Assembly: GCF_020509005.1 (NCBI RefSeq)
Contig: NC_063023.1
Span: 2,232,001-2,296,000 of the forward strand
DNA: 64,000 nt
From: Fulvia fulva
Taxonomy: Eukaryota > Ascomycota > Dothideomycetes > Mycosphaerellales > Mycosphaerellaceae
Reading direction: 5' to 3'
In this document: piece by piece, positions 46,126 to 56,999 of the stretch
Numbering within the stretch: the first letter of the stretch is position 1
How the letters are laid out: the number at the start of each line of letters is the position of its first letter
Program-made: the position numbers and the translations under genes
The notes under the pieces: generated by a model
What the model saw: the letters and a program-made list of their open reading frames with translations, nothing else
Told to the model about the DNA's origin: nothing
Databases searched by the model: none

Positions 46126-46701
46126 TCAACGCGGCCCCAGCGTAGAACTTGCTGGATATCCATGCTTGACAGATATACCATTGTACAAGTAATCATGTCG
46201 CTCCCATCTATTAATCAAAGACGGCCGCTCCCAATCTCTGCAGTCGCCACGGTACACCGTCAAATCCCACATCTCCCTCTCGATCACCCTTTCGACCTTC
46301 GCCGCTACGTCGATTGCCTCGTGTGCTGCTCTCCACATCCAGCGTCGTCGACCTGGATTCATCGCTCCTATGCTCCCCGTCCGGGCGATATATCTCTCGT
46401 AAGACAAGACGAACGGTGTTGCTATCGCTACATACCGCGAAAGTCCCCGCAGCAGCTTTTGGTGGTACATATCCAGCATCTCGTGCCGGAGATGTGGGTA
46501 TGCTGAGATCAGGGCAGGGCGTGATATGAGGTAGTTATCACACCAACTGCGAGTGATCAGGTTTGAATGTCGGAGGACTTCGTCGTAGATCATTAGGCGT
46601 AGCTCTGTTGGGATTCTGTCGAGTAGGGAAGACTCTTGGTTGGTGGTGTTTCCCATCCTGGAAGGGGCACCTGTAGTGCTGCGAGCGAGTGCTTGCTCCA
46701 T
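46126..46701 (-). CDS. LPxELR family small protein, copy 6
   Basis: Single exon, 191 aa from the ATG at 46701; in-frame ATGs farther upstream (46767, 46827) would add a hydrophobic stretch, so the start is uncertain. Signature SLLDRIPTELRLMIYDEVLRHSNLITRSW, then RPALISAYPHLRHEMLDMYHQKLL. It pairs with copy 7 as a subfamily: both have SW near the end of the first block, a Tyr-Pro before the second block and a C-terminal helix ending KVERVIEREMWDL or VKRLVRREVAYW. Function unknown. Confidence 0.65.
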   Translation of the reverse strand: MEQALARSTTGAPSRMGNTTNQESSLLDRIPTELRLMIYDEVLRHSNLITRSWCDNYLISRPALISAYPHLRHEMLDMYHQKLLRGLSRYVAIATPFVLSYERYIARTGSIGAMNPGRRRWMWRAAHEAIDVAAKVERVIEREMWDLTVYRGDCRDWERPSLINRWERHDYLYNGISVKHGYPASSTLGPR

Positions 46702-46870
46702 TTTGTGTAGTGCTGTCGTAAGTATGTTTGGGCTGTCAAGCAAGAGGGCGAGAAGGACTGAGAGCATAGTGAGGGCTCTGCCGTAGGGATGACTCACTAG
46801 TGCGCCGTCTTGGCACGCACCAAGCACGACCTATGCAGCGTTGCTCTGTGCAGGGCATGTTTCTTCACCC

Positions 46871-47368
46871 TCAACGCCAGAACAACCGGTCTCGTATCCC
46901 TCTCCAATACGCCACTTCCCTTCTCACCAACCGCTTCACCTCATCAGCACCAGTCTCAGCTCTTTGTGCCTTCGCATCTAGCCAGATGCACATGCCATTG
47001 GAATGTGGACAAGACCCTGGGCCGTGCCACCAGTGGTGAGCGGTGAACTTTGCTCTCTCCCGATCGGCTTCCTCTTCGTATGAGACTTGTTCAGCATGGA
47101 GGATCCGCTCGTAAATGGGAAGGGCTTCTGTCATGATCTGTGGGTACACGTGGAGGAACTCAGGCTGCTCCAGGAAGTATCGGCGCCAAGTCCTTGTGTT
47201 CCACTCCCACGATATGATGCGAGTACTCTTGAGAACCATCTCATAGATAACGAGGCGTAGTTCTGCGGGTAGCTTGGCCAGCAGGCGGCACCTATTGGCT
47301 TGGTATGAAGGCGAGTCGGCCGGCATGAAGCCGAGCATTGGTCGATTTCCTCGTGTATAGACACCCAT
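46871..47368 (-). CDS. LPxELR family small protein, copy 7
   Basis: Single exon, 165 aa from the ATG at 47368. Signature RLLAKLPAELRLVIYEMVLKSTRIISWEW, then PEFLHVYPQIMTEALPIYERILHAEQV and the helix VKRLVRREVAYWRG. It shares a Cys/His-containing part (HHWWHGPGSCPHSNGMCIW) with no other copy. It is the last of the seven on this side; copy 6 begins 170 bp downstream. Confidence 0.65.
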   Translation of the reverse strand: MGVYTRGNRPMLGFMPADSPSYQANRCRLLAKLPAELRLVIYEMVLKSTRIISWEWNTRTWRRYFLEQPEFLHVYPQIMTEALPIYERILHAEQVSYEEEADRERAKFTAHHWWHGPGSCPHSNGMCIWLDAKAQRAETGADEVKRLVRREVAYWRGIRDRLFWR

Positions 47369-47716
47369 CGCGGCCCTATCTTCTTGTGCGGTGGTTGATC
47401 GACAGTCACCACAGATCGCGCCACAGTATCTCAGTATGACAAGGGAACCACGTGTGCAAGCCGTAGAATTGCGACAGCAGCTGACCCCTGAGTAAGCATG
47501 ACTTTTCCCTAAACGCATGTCAGCTGAATGTTTCTGAGCTTGCAAGCATCACCACACAAATGAGCCGGCGCCCATGACGCTCATGGTGGATGGTCATGGG
47601 TGAAGATCCACGATATTGTCGCGGTAGATAGGTCTCTTGCCCGCAAAGAGCAGGCTCGGGATATAGATACTGTCAATTGGGTGCTGTTCTATTCTTCTCC
47701 ATCCATACCTTGCGCC
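47369..47716. other. Intergenic, nothing seen
   Basis: About 350 bp between copy 7 and the amidohydrolase. No feature recognised. Confidence 0.5.
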
Positions 47717-48550
47717 TCACAGCTTCAACAACTTTTGAGCATTGCCGTAAGCGAACATATCCATCTGCCTGTTCGTCAACACATTTCCATCTGCCAAGGC
47801 TTGTACAAATTGCCATCCCGCCGTGTAGTTACCGTATGGGTAGTCCACACTGTACATGATCCGATCGATAGGTGACACCTGTCTCAAATGTTGGAATTGC
47901 CTGACAGTGAAGAAGGCACTGGTGGTCGACCAAATATTGGTGTTCCAGACCTTGTTGAAGGTCGTGTCGTTCCTGAGTCCTGTAGAGTCGATTCTATCGA
48001 TGAACATGGACAAGCCTTCTCCGTTGTGTCCGATGATGAGCTTCAGCTTGGGGTAGCGATCGAAGAGGCCAGCACTGTATAGACGGAGGACGTGTAGACC
48101 AACATCAACATGCCAACCCCAAGAGTTGGTTCCAAGACGACTTGCTGTACCAGCGTCGTAGTTGCCAACATACAGCTTGCTGAAGATATCTTGTGATGCT
48201 GCAGCAGGATGCAGGTAAATTGGGGCGTCCAGCTCCTGTGCCTTCGCAAAGACTGGCCAGAACTTCTCCGCATCGTAGTAAGTGCCGTCCTTGAGGTGAT
48301 TCCAGATCATAGCACCCTTGAAGCCTAGCTGCTTGACACTACGTTCGAGCTCAGCGGCTGCTTGATCTGGCAATGCCATAGGGATGACTGCGAAACCGGC
48401 AAAGCGCCTTGGGTTGGCATCGACAGCTTTCTTGATAGCATCGTTGGCTTTACTGCAGCCGTCTGGGTCTTCCAAGCCGGATGCTGACTGCTGGGCGAGG
48501 CGTGTGAGAGTTACGTTGCCGCCGTCCGAGAACGTGGCGGAGAGCGAGAA
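47717..48550 (-). pseudogene. Amidohydrolase-2 family gene lacking its N-terminus
   Basis: Open frame of 277 codons covering the central and C-terminal part of a metal-dependent amidohydrolase/decarboxylase (the family of 2,3-dihydroxybenzoate and gamma-resorcylate decarboxylases). Seen: ANPRRFAGFAVIPM, KGAMIWNH, a metal-ligand His in IYLHPAA, another in LIIGHNGEG, and the Asp in MYSVDYPYGNY. The family's N-terminal HxH metal site is not found upstream. A TAG at 48553-48551 precedes the frame; the same frame is open above it to ATGs at 48673 and 48709, but that stretch is not recognisable. Either an unseen upstream exon joins at a CATCTAG acceptor, or the gene is truncated. I lean towards a degraded gene. 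Confidence 0.6.
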
Positions 48551-49152
48551 CTAGATGCTTCTTATGGGTTCGAGGTGCTCTAACACATGGCTGCTGACAT
48601 TTCCGAGCACTGCACTGATTGAAGCCAAGAATGTTGATGGCAAAGAGATGGTCGTCGGTGGTGAGAAGAACATCGCGGACAGATGCGTGGACTTCGCGTG
48701 GTCCGACATCGGCTTGACCAGTGCACCTGCCTAACGCTCACCAACATTGACCTCACGTCCACTTCATCCACCAGACCGTCAACACTAACTCCTGACATCT
48801 CCATCAGAGACAAGCAGTCTCGAGCCTCTTGGCAGTGGAAACGTCATTACGGTGTGGGATATATTTCTTCTGGCCAGCAGGACCTGCTTCTCCTCATTCG
48901 ACGCCGAATTGGCTTCCACCTAGGTATGCGAGAAGATGTCAAGGAACAACTCCATTCCTCCTCCCGCCTGCCATCAAGGTGCACATGACATGTATCCATG
49001 TATGAAGTCATCGGCAGACACCACAATGACCAGCACCGCGATGATCAGCACCGGAATGAACTTTGTAGAGCTTATTACAGCAGTCATGTAGACTCAACTT
49101 TCCGCCTCCCACACAACACTCCAACACAATATCAAAGGACGAAATTTCCACA
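48551..49152. other. Intergenic between amidohydrolase and aldolase
   Basis: About 600 bp serving as promoter for the aldolase gene. No amidohydrolase N-terminal motif was found in any minus-strand frame. Confidence 0.5.
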
Positions 49153-50235
49153 ATGGCCTCCCTAACCATCAACGACGCCCCCTCCCCAGTCCCCTACACC
49201 AAAGAGCTCCACGCCACAGCCAAAGCTCTCGGCGCAGCAGGCAAAGGCCTCCTCGCCGCCGACGAATCCACCAGCTCCATTGAGAAGCGTCTCGAAGGTG
49301 TAGGGAAAGAAACCACCGAAGACAACCGCCGCGAATGGCGCGACATGCTCTTCACCGCAGCCGGTCCCATCGAAGACACCATCTCCGGCGTCATAACGTT
49401 CGAGGAAACACTGATGAAACATGACGCCCAGCTGGAGAGCAAGTATCAAGGGAAGGCTCTCGTTGATGTGATCAAGGCTAGGGGAATTATTCCTGGGATT
49501 AAAGTTGATAAGGGGACGGTGGCGCTCCCACGGACGAGTCCGGAGGAGACGACGACGCAGGGTTTGGACGGGTTGGAGGCGAGGTGTAGGGAGTTTTATG
49601 AGAGGGGGGCGAGGTTTAGTAAGTGGAGGTGTACCTACACTGTCTCGGCTGCGACGCCTTCGGCATTGGCGATTATGGATAATGCGGAAGTGCTGGCGAG
49701 GTATGCTGCGATTTCGCAGCAGGCGGGACTTGTGCCTATTGTTGAGCCGGAGGTGCTCATGACGCACGATCAGCCGATTGAGCGGGCTTTGGAAGCGCAT
49801 GTTGCCGCGTACTCGGCGCTCTTCGAGAGGCTGGCGCTGCACAAGGTGGACCTCGCGGGTCTTGTGTTAAAGGCGAGCTTCGTTACGCCAGGGAAGGAGC
49901 ACTCGAAGGCGAAGCCGGAGGAGGTTGCGGAGGCGACGGTCGCTTGTCTGAGTAAGACTGTGCCACCGCAGGTCCCGACGATTGTGTTCTTGTCTGGTGG
50001 GTTTAGTGATGCGGACTCGATTGAGTATCTCAATGCTATCAACAAGAGAAAGCAGGAGAATGCTCAAGCGGCGCCATGGGCCTTGACGTTCTCCTTTGGA
50101 AGAGCGCTGCAAGGCGTTGCTATGCAGGCTTGGGCAGATGGGAAGAGTGAGGAGAGTCAGAAGGCTTGGGTTGATCGAGCGAAGTGGTCTGGTGAGGCTG
50201 CGGTTGGGAAGTATGCTGGTGGATGTCCATCTTGA
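49153..50235 (+). CDS. Class I fructose-bisphosphate aldolase
   Basis: Cleaves fructose-1,6-bisphosphate to DHAP and glyceraldehyde-3-phosphate through a Schiff base. Intronless, 360 aa, full length for class I enzymes. Signatures: GKGLLAADES, GIIPGIKVDKGTV, RFSKWRC with the active-site Lys, LVPIVEPEVL, the Schiff-base Lys in LVLKASFVTPG, FLSGGFSD, and WALTFSFGRALQ. It lacks the C-terminal Tyr typical of animal enzymes, ending AGGCPS. Fungi normally rely on the unrelated zinc-dependent class II enzyme, so a class I gene is noteworthy. Codon choice changes along the gene, C-ending in the first third and G-rich afterwards; GET1 shows a similar drift, so this alone is not proof of transfer. Confidence 0.95.
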   Translation: MASLTINDAPSPVPYTKELHATAKALGAAGKGLLAADESTSSIEKRLEGVGKETTEDNRREWRDMLFTAAGPIEDTISGVITFEETLMKHDAQLESKYQGKALVDVIKARGIIPGIKVDKGTVALPRTSPEETTTQGLDGLEARCREFYERGARFSKWRCTYTVSAATPSALAIMDNAEVLARYAAISQQAGLVPIVEPEVLMTHDQPIERALEAHVAAYSALFERLALHKVDLAGLVLKASFVTPGKEHSKAKPEEVAEATVACLSKTVPPQVPTIVFLSGGFSDADSIEYLNAINKRKQENAQAAPWALTFSFGRALQGVAMQAWADGKSEESQKAWVDRAKWSGEAAVGKYAGGCPS

Positions 50236-51835
50236 GGTAGCCTATCGAGTAGAAGACAATGCTCACATAATTCGAAGATATCATCCAATGCTATGCCTTC
50301 AACCGTGAACGCCGTCTGTCATTGAGATCTCATTGCCGTCTAGTAGCCGGCAATAATTCGAGACTTCAGCAGTGCCACCACATCAAGACCCATAACTCAC
50401 CTCACCTATCCTCCTCCTAGCTGGCGCCACAACAGGCAGCAACACAAACCTAACACCTCATCTCGTGCTCTGAAACCATGCAGGCCCGCGCGGCCATCGT
50501 TTGCAATAGCATAGCAAGCTAGTTCGCCCAGATGGCACTACCATCGGAGAAGCATCAATGTCAGTCAGATTGACTTCAAACACTACACATGGCCCCTTGC
50601 AGCAAGCTAGAAGAGATGTGTTGTCAACAACCAGTAGGCACGTCCACCGACGGCAGTACAGTAGGCGGCCTCAGTAGGTGCACAGCCATCTTCCAAAGTC
50701 TTATCGTCCCGGCCACGTGCCGGCGTGCCTGTATGCTGTGTCAATGGAGTCAGTGGAGTCGTGGAGACATGGCCGGTGTGTTGCACTGCCACGTTTCGTG
50801 CCTGGCAAGTCGTGCTGGCGCATCCTTTGGGGCTGTGCACGGGAGAAAAGGTACAGCGCTGCTTGTTTCAGAAAATGAACGTGCTGACGAGCTGTTTGGT
50901 CGTGCGATGCGGGTTGACGTCTTGGTTTCGTCAGTTGTGTGACTGGGGGTGCGAATGTTGTGATGGTGATGTTGTGGTGTGCAATGGTGCTTCTATGGTG
51001 GTAGGGCTGAAGGTGGAGATGCGAGGTGAAGGATTTGCATGGTGTTCTGACGCAGATGATGGAGGATTAGATCTGAGATGTTGGTGAGATGGAAGGAAGT
51101 TGCGGCCTGAGGCAGACGACATCGAAACACAATCTGACAGGGGTTGTTCGACGTTTCACAATGCCGGTCCCAAGATAGCAACGAACTATTGCTCTAATGC
51201 TCACAGTCAGACACTGCTGTACCGTTGACGAGTCTCCAGGTGAGCATGCATCTGGAGTCTTGGAGTCGACGTCAGAGGGGTGCGTAGTCTTGCAGGAGGC
51301 CGATGTCCTTGCGACGTGGTTGAACGGAGTATTCGCATGGTCATCTCGCAACTGCCACCGCTTCCGCACTCTCGAAAGTGTATTGCGGTCAGAGGTCACA
51401 TGTCTCTGCGGCTCTTATTCGTTGTCGGTGCGGTAGAGCTAGCTGCAGGGCATGATGAGGTGGGCTGAGTGGTTGCATCTGCACCGATCTGCCTTCAATG
51501 TTCTCTCATGAACTGCGCTGCGCCCACCTACAGCAGCCGTCCTGCCCTCCGCCTATCGGTCTCAGTCGCGTGACGGTGTTCGCTTGTCGCTGGAGGTCAA
51601 CGATGATTAGGTGGGCGAGTATCTTGGTTCATGTGTAGCCCCATCATCCCGGACAGCCTCCATTCGGCGCATCAAGACTCTCGGGTACAAGCGCCAGCTC
51701 GACTCTTCTTACTGCCATCACAATCGCTGCATGCCCGCGTCACCGCGTGCACCTGACGAGCTGTGGTCAGGTTCTTGTGCATCGCGTTTCCATTCTGAGG
51801 TCAGCAACACACTTACACCCATCTCATCACCACCC
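50236..51835. other. Intergenic, long leader/promoter of crz1
   Basis: 1.6 kb without a supported gene. The frame of crz1 is open upstream to 51611, but the conserved start ([12 protein letters not shown]) lies at 51836. Confidence 0.5.
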
Positions 51836-54166
51836 ATGGAGCAGAACCGCGGTCGCTCGCCCTCGGCGCGCCACGCAAACCACATAAGGCAGCACACCTC
51901 TGCCTCGCCGCACCCGCCCACTCTGGCCTCCTCTTCATATGTCACCGGCGATACCCTCAGCAGTGCCACACCGCAGACCACCTTTCCCGGCCTGAACACC
52001 CCCGGCGCATTCGGCGACCCGTCCTTCACCCAGGACTACACCCAGCAAGCACAGCTAGGCTTCGGACCCACCTATACCGACTACGAGCAACAGCAGGCAC
52101 AGCCACAGCAGCAACAGTCGCAAACCAACAACGTCACAAACCACACCTTCCTCCAGGCGCAAGGCCGGTCACCCGCTGACACGACCAACTCCGCACCCAA
52201 CGCGTTTCCCTCCTTCGACTTCAACCAGACTGGCTTCGACCAGAACACTTCGCTAGACCCAAGCCTACTCTCCGCCGACCTCGACCTGCTGCCGACCGGC
52301 TCAGAGAACGTGGGCATACTAGACCCCATGGCGACCACGTTATCCTCGCACTCGCCGACCCCTCCGCACCTCTTCAACAACGACATGGGCAGACGCAGCT
52401 CAGCTAGTCCCAGCCCGCACGCCTCTCCGCGATTTCCACAAGCGCAACCAAACAACTTTGGCATGAACAGGCCGCGACAGGTGTCTGAGTCGCTGGATCC
52501 CTCGAGTGCGTTGTATCCACAAGGACAAGGAAACGAGTGGATGGGAATGGGCGCATACCGATCGCATAAGCGGACACCTTCAGACAACCTCTCAGACATA
52601 TCGTCAAATCACGCTTCGCCGTACATGGGCACATTGGACGACATGAACTCGCACACCTCTCCACTTCTCAACCCGACTAGCGATCCCTCCTTCAACAATG
52701 GCCTTGGGCTCGACCAGTTTAGCCTGAGCGAGCACCAACAATTCGCATCACATAGCCCCGGTCATAGTCCCGGACACTCCCCATACCTCGCTCCACAGCA
52801 GCAACAGACACTCCCACCATTCACAGCAGAGAACAATTTTGGGCTGAATCCTACTTCCAATGGACGATTCGTGCAGCCACAAAACGGGTATGATATGTTC
52901 TCAGGCATGGGCACGGAAGCATTCCCTTCACTCAACCAAGGCGGAAGCCCAGGTGAATTCGGACAAGCAGATCACATGAGTCCGCCAGAAATCAACATCG
53001 ACTTTGCGCCACCATCGAGAGTGCCGACGACCAATATGGAGGATGCTAACTCAGCAGATGCGCTTAGTCCGCCGGCAAGAGGTACGCATACTCAATGCAG
53101 ATCTAGCAGATCTCACACGCTGACTCATATTCTAGTGCCCAGTCGGCAACGAGCTAAATCCGACTCTAACATTTCAAGGTCAACATCACCCGCCGCAAGC
53201 AATCGAGGCAGATCTCCTTCTGCAGGAGGCGTAAGTCTGTCTCCGTACAACAACTCGAAGCCAGCTTCCCGATCGCCTTCTCCCGCTTCTCGAGGACGAA
53301 ACGGCTCCCTGAACCGGAATCGCAGCTCGAGCAACGCCTCGGATCAGCGTGACTACATCCTGGATCTGGCCAATCCGGAGCGGACACCTTCCAACGGACC
53401 TGGCGACAAGCGTGGTCAGAAGCACCCGGCCACGTTCCAATGCACACTCTGCCCGAAGCGCTTCACGCGAGCATACAACCTCCGGTCGCATCTTCGAACG
53501 CACACGGATGAGCGGCCTTTTGTGTGCACAGTCTGTGGCAAAGCATTTGCACGTCAGCACGACCGGAAGCGACACGAAGGTCTGCACTCCGGAGAGAAGA
53601 AGTTCGTCTGCAAGGGTACTTTGCAGAGCGGATCATCCTGGGGCTGCGGAAGACGATTCGCCCGTGCTGATGCGCTGGGACGACACTTCCGTTCGGAAGC
53701 TGGTCGCGTGTGTATCAAGCCTCTACTGGACGAAGAGGCTGCCGAGCGACAACGTGCTTACATCGAGGAACAACAACAAGCACAAGTTGCCGCCGGCCTC
53801 GTGGCGCCGCAGCCGCTCATCAACCAGCCACAGATGGACATGATGAGCAACTTCCTACCCGAAGCCCTTCTCGCACAGTATCCAGCCTTGAGAGGGCTTG
53901 ACTGGAACACAATACCGCAAGGACCTCCACCAGACGAAGACGCCAGCGGCAGGAATTCCTTTGATGGCTCGCACGGCGGGAGCGACTACAACGAAGACTT
54001 CTCCGAGAACGACATGAGCGGGTACTCCGATTCCAACATGGGCGGCATGAACAATATGAATAACATGAACATGGGCATGAACCAGATGCAAACGAACGGT
54101 ATGCAACAGAACTACTTCGGCGGCAATCAGGCCGGAGACTACCTCAGCGATTTTGAGGGACGATGA
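51836..54166 (+). CDS. crz1: Calcineurin-responsive zinc-finger factor Crz1
   Basis: C2H2 transcription factor that enters the nucleus when dephosphorylated by calcineurin. Exons 51836-53081 and 53136-54166, 758 aa. A long low-complexity N-terminus rich in Gln, Ser and Pro carries repeated RSPS/RTPS sites. DNA-binding part: [46 protein letters not shown] and a third, unusual finger with an inserted loop ([29 protein letters not shown]), as in other fungal Crz1 proteins. The tail has Met/Asn-rich repeats ([17 protein letters not shown]). The 54 nt intron has a GTACGC donor, CTGAC branch and CTAG acceptor, but its length is a multiple of three and it contains no stop, so retention would add 18 residues. 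Confidence 0.94.
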   Translation: MEQNRGRSPSARHANHIRQHTSASPHPPTLASSSYVTGDTLSSATPQTTFPGLNTPGAFGDPSFTQDYTQQAQLGFGPTYTDYEQQQAQPQQQQSQTNNVTNHTFLQAQGRSPADTTNSAPNAFPSFDFNQTGFDQNTSLDPSLLSADLDLLPTGSENVGILDPMATTLSSHSPTPPHLFNNDMGRRSSASPSPHASPRFPQAQPNNFGMNRPRQVSESLDPSSALYPQGQGNEWMGMGAYRSHKRTPSDNLSDISSNHASPYMGTLDDMNSHTSPLLNPTSDPSFNNGLGLDQFSLSEHQQFASHSPGHSPGHSPYLAPQQQQTLPPFTAENNFGLNPTSNGRFVQPQNGYDMFSGMGTEAFPSLNQGGSPGEFGQADHMSPPEINIDFAPPSRVPTTNMEDANSADALSPPARGTHTQCRSSRSHTLTHILVPSRQRAKSDSNISRSTSPAASNRGRSPSAGGVSLSPYNNSKPASRSPSPASRGRNGSLNRNRSSSNASDQRDYILDLANPERTPSNGPGDKRGQKHPATFQCTLCPKRFTRAYNLRSHLRTHTDERPFVCTVCGKAFARQHDRKRHEGLHSGEKKFVCKGTLQSGSSWGCGRRFARADALGRHFRSEAGRVCIKPLLDEEAAERQRAYIEEQQQAQVAAGLVAPQPLINQPQMDMMSNFLPEALLAQYPALRGLDWNTIPQGPPPDEDASGRNSFDGSHGGSDYNEDFSENDMSGYSDSNMGGMNNMNNMNMGMNQMQTNGMQQNYFGGNQAGDYLSDFEGR

Positions 54167-54781
54167 TGAACCTTTTACGGCCGGGTCATGTGATCAGATT
54201 CTTTCTTGGATTTTGCTTTAGAGCACGTGATACCATTGTTGTTTTTTGTGGCCTGGTGGGCTCGGGGTTTGATATGAGAGTCCAGGGAAATAGAGGCGTT
54301 TTATTAGCGCACCGTCTTGCGGTCAGCAGATGGATTGGGCTACGGGTGTGATGATACCAAGAAGAGATGCTATGTAGAAATGCGATACCATTTTGCTGTT
54401 TTCGTGCAGTCAATCAAATTTTACTTGACCTCTCAGCTGAGTCTTGGTGTTCGTGTGGATTCCTGTCTGGAAGTTACTGCTCCCTTGTTCCTGCCACTCT
54501 TCCATCGAACGTACACTTCCACATTCTTGTTCGTACCGTATGTCATCATGAACTGACTGACTGCATTACATCTTTGTCGATCTCATGGCTCGCTTGAGGT
54601 GCAGCTGGGCCTGCGCCTGCTGCAGCTCAGCCCAAGGAGCCCGCAGCACACATCGAGACACCGCGAAAGCACATGAGAAGCTCCTTGCTGTGCCGTCTGC
54701 GGGCTGCCCCTCCTATCTATACTCCGGCGTTCCCATCTGCTCCGAAATCAACTGGACTCGGTTCGACTCGTAAGCCTCGCA
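54167..54781. other. Intergenic, nothing seen
   Basis: About 615 bp, the 3' side of crz1 and the 5' side of the DUF4238 pseudogene. Confidence 0.5.
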
Positions 54782-56636
54782 ATGGCCGTACCTAGGACCC
54801 AATACCACCACTACATACCAAGATTCCTTCTCAGACGGTTTGTTCACCATTGCGGAGATGTCAGTGAAGATAGGTGAGCTTTCAGGAAGAATCTCGATCT
54901 ACTCTGCTTATCATGTCCAGTTCCAAATCCGATGGTGCTCTTCATGTTTGTGACGTGCCTACAGACCAATTCTTCCTCGGAGCAGTGGGCAGCACCTGCG
55001 GCGCACTGAACCTCTACTACGATGCGAACGACACGGATCCAATGAGAGTCGAGCATCTGTTCTGTTCAGCAAGTTGGAATCAAGAACGAGTGTGATACTG
55101 GCGAAGATCGTCACGGCTGTCGAGAAAGGCCAAGACCATGTTAACATCTTGGAGAAGGACATTCGCACTCTATTCAAATTCTTCAGCATCTCCTCCACAC
55201 GATCGATGCAATACAGAGACAAGATTGTTGATCCCCGTCGCGAGAACGACTTCATGTTTCAGCAAATGTTTGCCGCTGCCTCGGCCGATGGGAAGTCCTC
55301 AGATCCCGCCGAATTCTGGCTTGACCGCTTGCTGTATGTATCTCTTGCAGAGTAGTCACGACGAGCTGCTTGCCGATGCCAGTCGAGATAACACAACTAG
55401 CGTGGCTTTGACCCACAAGTATATCGTCGATAATCATGCCGTTCAAATCTGGAGAGCGGCTCCTGGGCACGAATTCTCCTCAACGACAACATCGTCGACT
55501 TCGAAGGCGACACGGAGTCTTGTCTAGGGACGGAACCCTCAAGCACCGGCTCACGACTGATGTGGATGACTAGAGAGGATGCGATGCACTTCATCCTTCC
55601 TGTGAGCCCGGACGTGGCCATCGTTCTGTGCAACGAGTTGCGGTGCTCCAACTCCTCGGCTGCGCATGTTACGCATACATCTAAGGTTCCAAACAGCTTG
55701 TTGACCAAGGCTCCACACTTGGACATTGTCAATGTAAATGTATCGAGTGCCAAGAAAGGAAAAAAGCGATGGCCAGCGACCACAGCATGGCGAGTGAACA
55801 TTGGAGCTCTGTCCGCGGACCATCATCGAGTTATTACATCATATTCTTTGAGTCATGCCAAGTCTATCATCGTATGCCGTCGAAGGAAGTGCTTCGAGAA
55901 AGCCAAACGAGACCTGTTAGCATTTTCGAAAGATAGAGTTGAGGCATGGAAGAGTCAAGAATTCCGATTCGAAGACCGGAATGTTCATCGACAACGGGGC
56001 TCGGACAGTAGCCCCAGCCAAGATCAGCTCACCAGTATCGCGGAGCTCCAGATAGAAGCTCTCGATGACATCTTCCGCAATGTTATCCCTAAACGCGAAC
56101 ATCTTCAGAGGACCAAGGAGAACTTTTGCAAATCCTGGCTGGCCTTACGTGCTGCTAATGCATTCCTCAAGGATCCCACGCTGACCGCTGCTCCTATTAA
56201 AGCTGCCTTCGAAGCTGCATATCCAGCACAACCACCAGACCACCGGGACCTGATAACCATCGATTTCAACCAGTTCTTCTTGTGTGGCATTGGAGACGAT
56301 ACATTCACCAAGCTAAGTCTGTTAATCGATAAAAAGATCAAGGAAGTGGTCCAAAGCGAGGATTTCGAGCCACACTGGACTGCGTGCAGATCTGATACAA
56401 ACTCGGTCAAGGACTCTTTGCCGCTCATGGAAGATTACGATGATCCACGGAACCATGATGAAAAGCACAATAATCCTGCTTTTCGACCCTTTTTCAGAGC
56501 AGCACAATGCTACGAGGTAATGAAATGGTTGTTCGAGCATCGTCAAGATATCCTAGCAGACTTTGTCCGACAAATTGCGGTTCCGCTCCACGACCTTCAA
56601 ACACAGGTTTTTCGCTTTCGCCCGACACGAGAGTAG
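54782..56636 (+). pseudogene. DUF4238 family gene with three frame breaks
   Basis: ATG at 54782 starts HHYIPRFLLRRF, the N-terminal signature of DUF4238 proteins (function unknown), joined over a 47 nt intron (54874-54920) to SSKSDGALHVCDVP. Further family segments follow in order but in changing frames: ESRTSVILAKIVTAVEKGQ, EFWLDRLLY, SSHDELLADASRD, AVQIWRAAPG, LLNDNIVDFEGD, and a long last part from MWMTREDAMHFILPVSPD to a stop at 56634-56636. Breaks: a tandem TGTTC duplication near 55060, an extra base near 55345 and a lost base near 55473. Introns cannot explain such small changes, so this is a decayed gene. Confidence 0.8.
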
Positions 56637-56999
56637 TTCAAGTGGTTCTAATCACCACGGGGACGTAAGATCGTGTCAATGCAGATGCATAAACGTGGAA
56701 GAAACCCGAACAGGCGTACATTACAAGTACATTGGAGCTGTGATCGAGGAGGGACAAGAGCGATTTCGAATGGACCAACCAGTAAAGCCATGGTGTCGGA
56801 AAGAAGTTCATTGCGCTCAATGTGGACAGGTGAACGCAGCCGGCACCGGAATGAGACGTCGACGAGAGGCAGGCCTGATAAGCGCGGTGTCCTACTCCAT
56901 TGTGTTTCCGAGTGCTCGCACTAACGGCTCAGTGGCAGAGCAGTCGAGCGCTTCAGAGTAGCACAAGTACGTTGGACTTGGAAATGATCCGCCTCTGCT
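56637..56999. other. Intergenic, nothing seen
   Basis: About 360 bp between convergent genes. No feature recognised. Confidence 0.5.

Noticed and set aside
49162..49842. Open frame of 226 codons on the minus strand over the aldolase gene
   Set aside because: Arg- and Gly-rich composition without motifs; it arises from the GC-rich aldolase codons.
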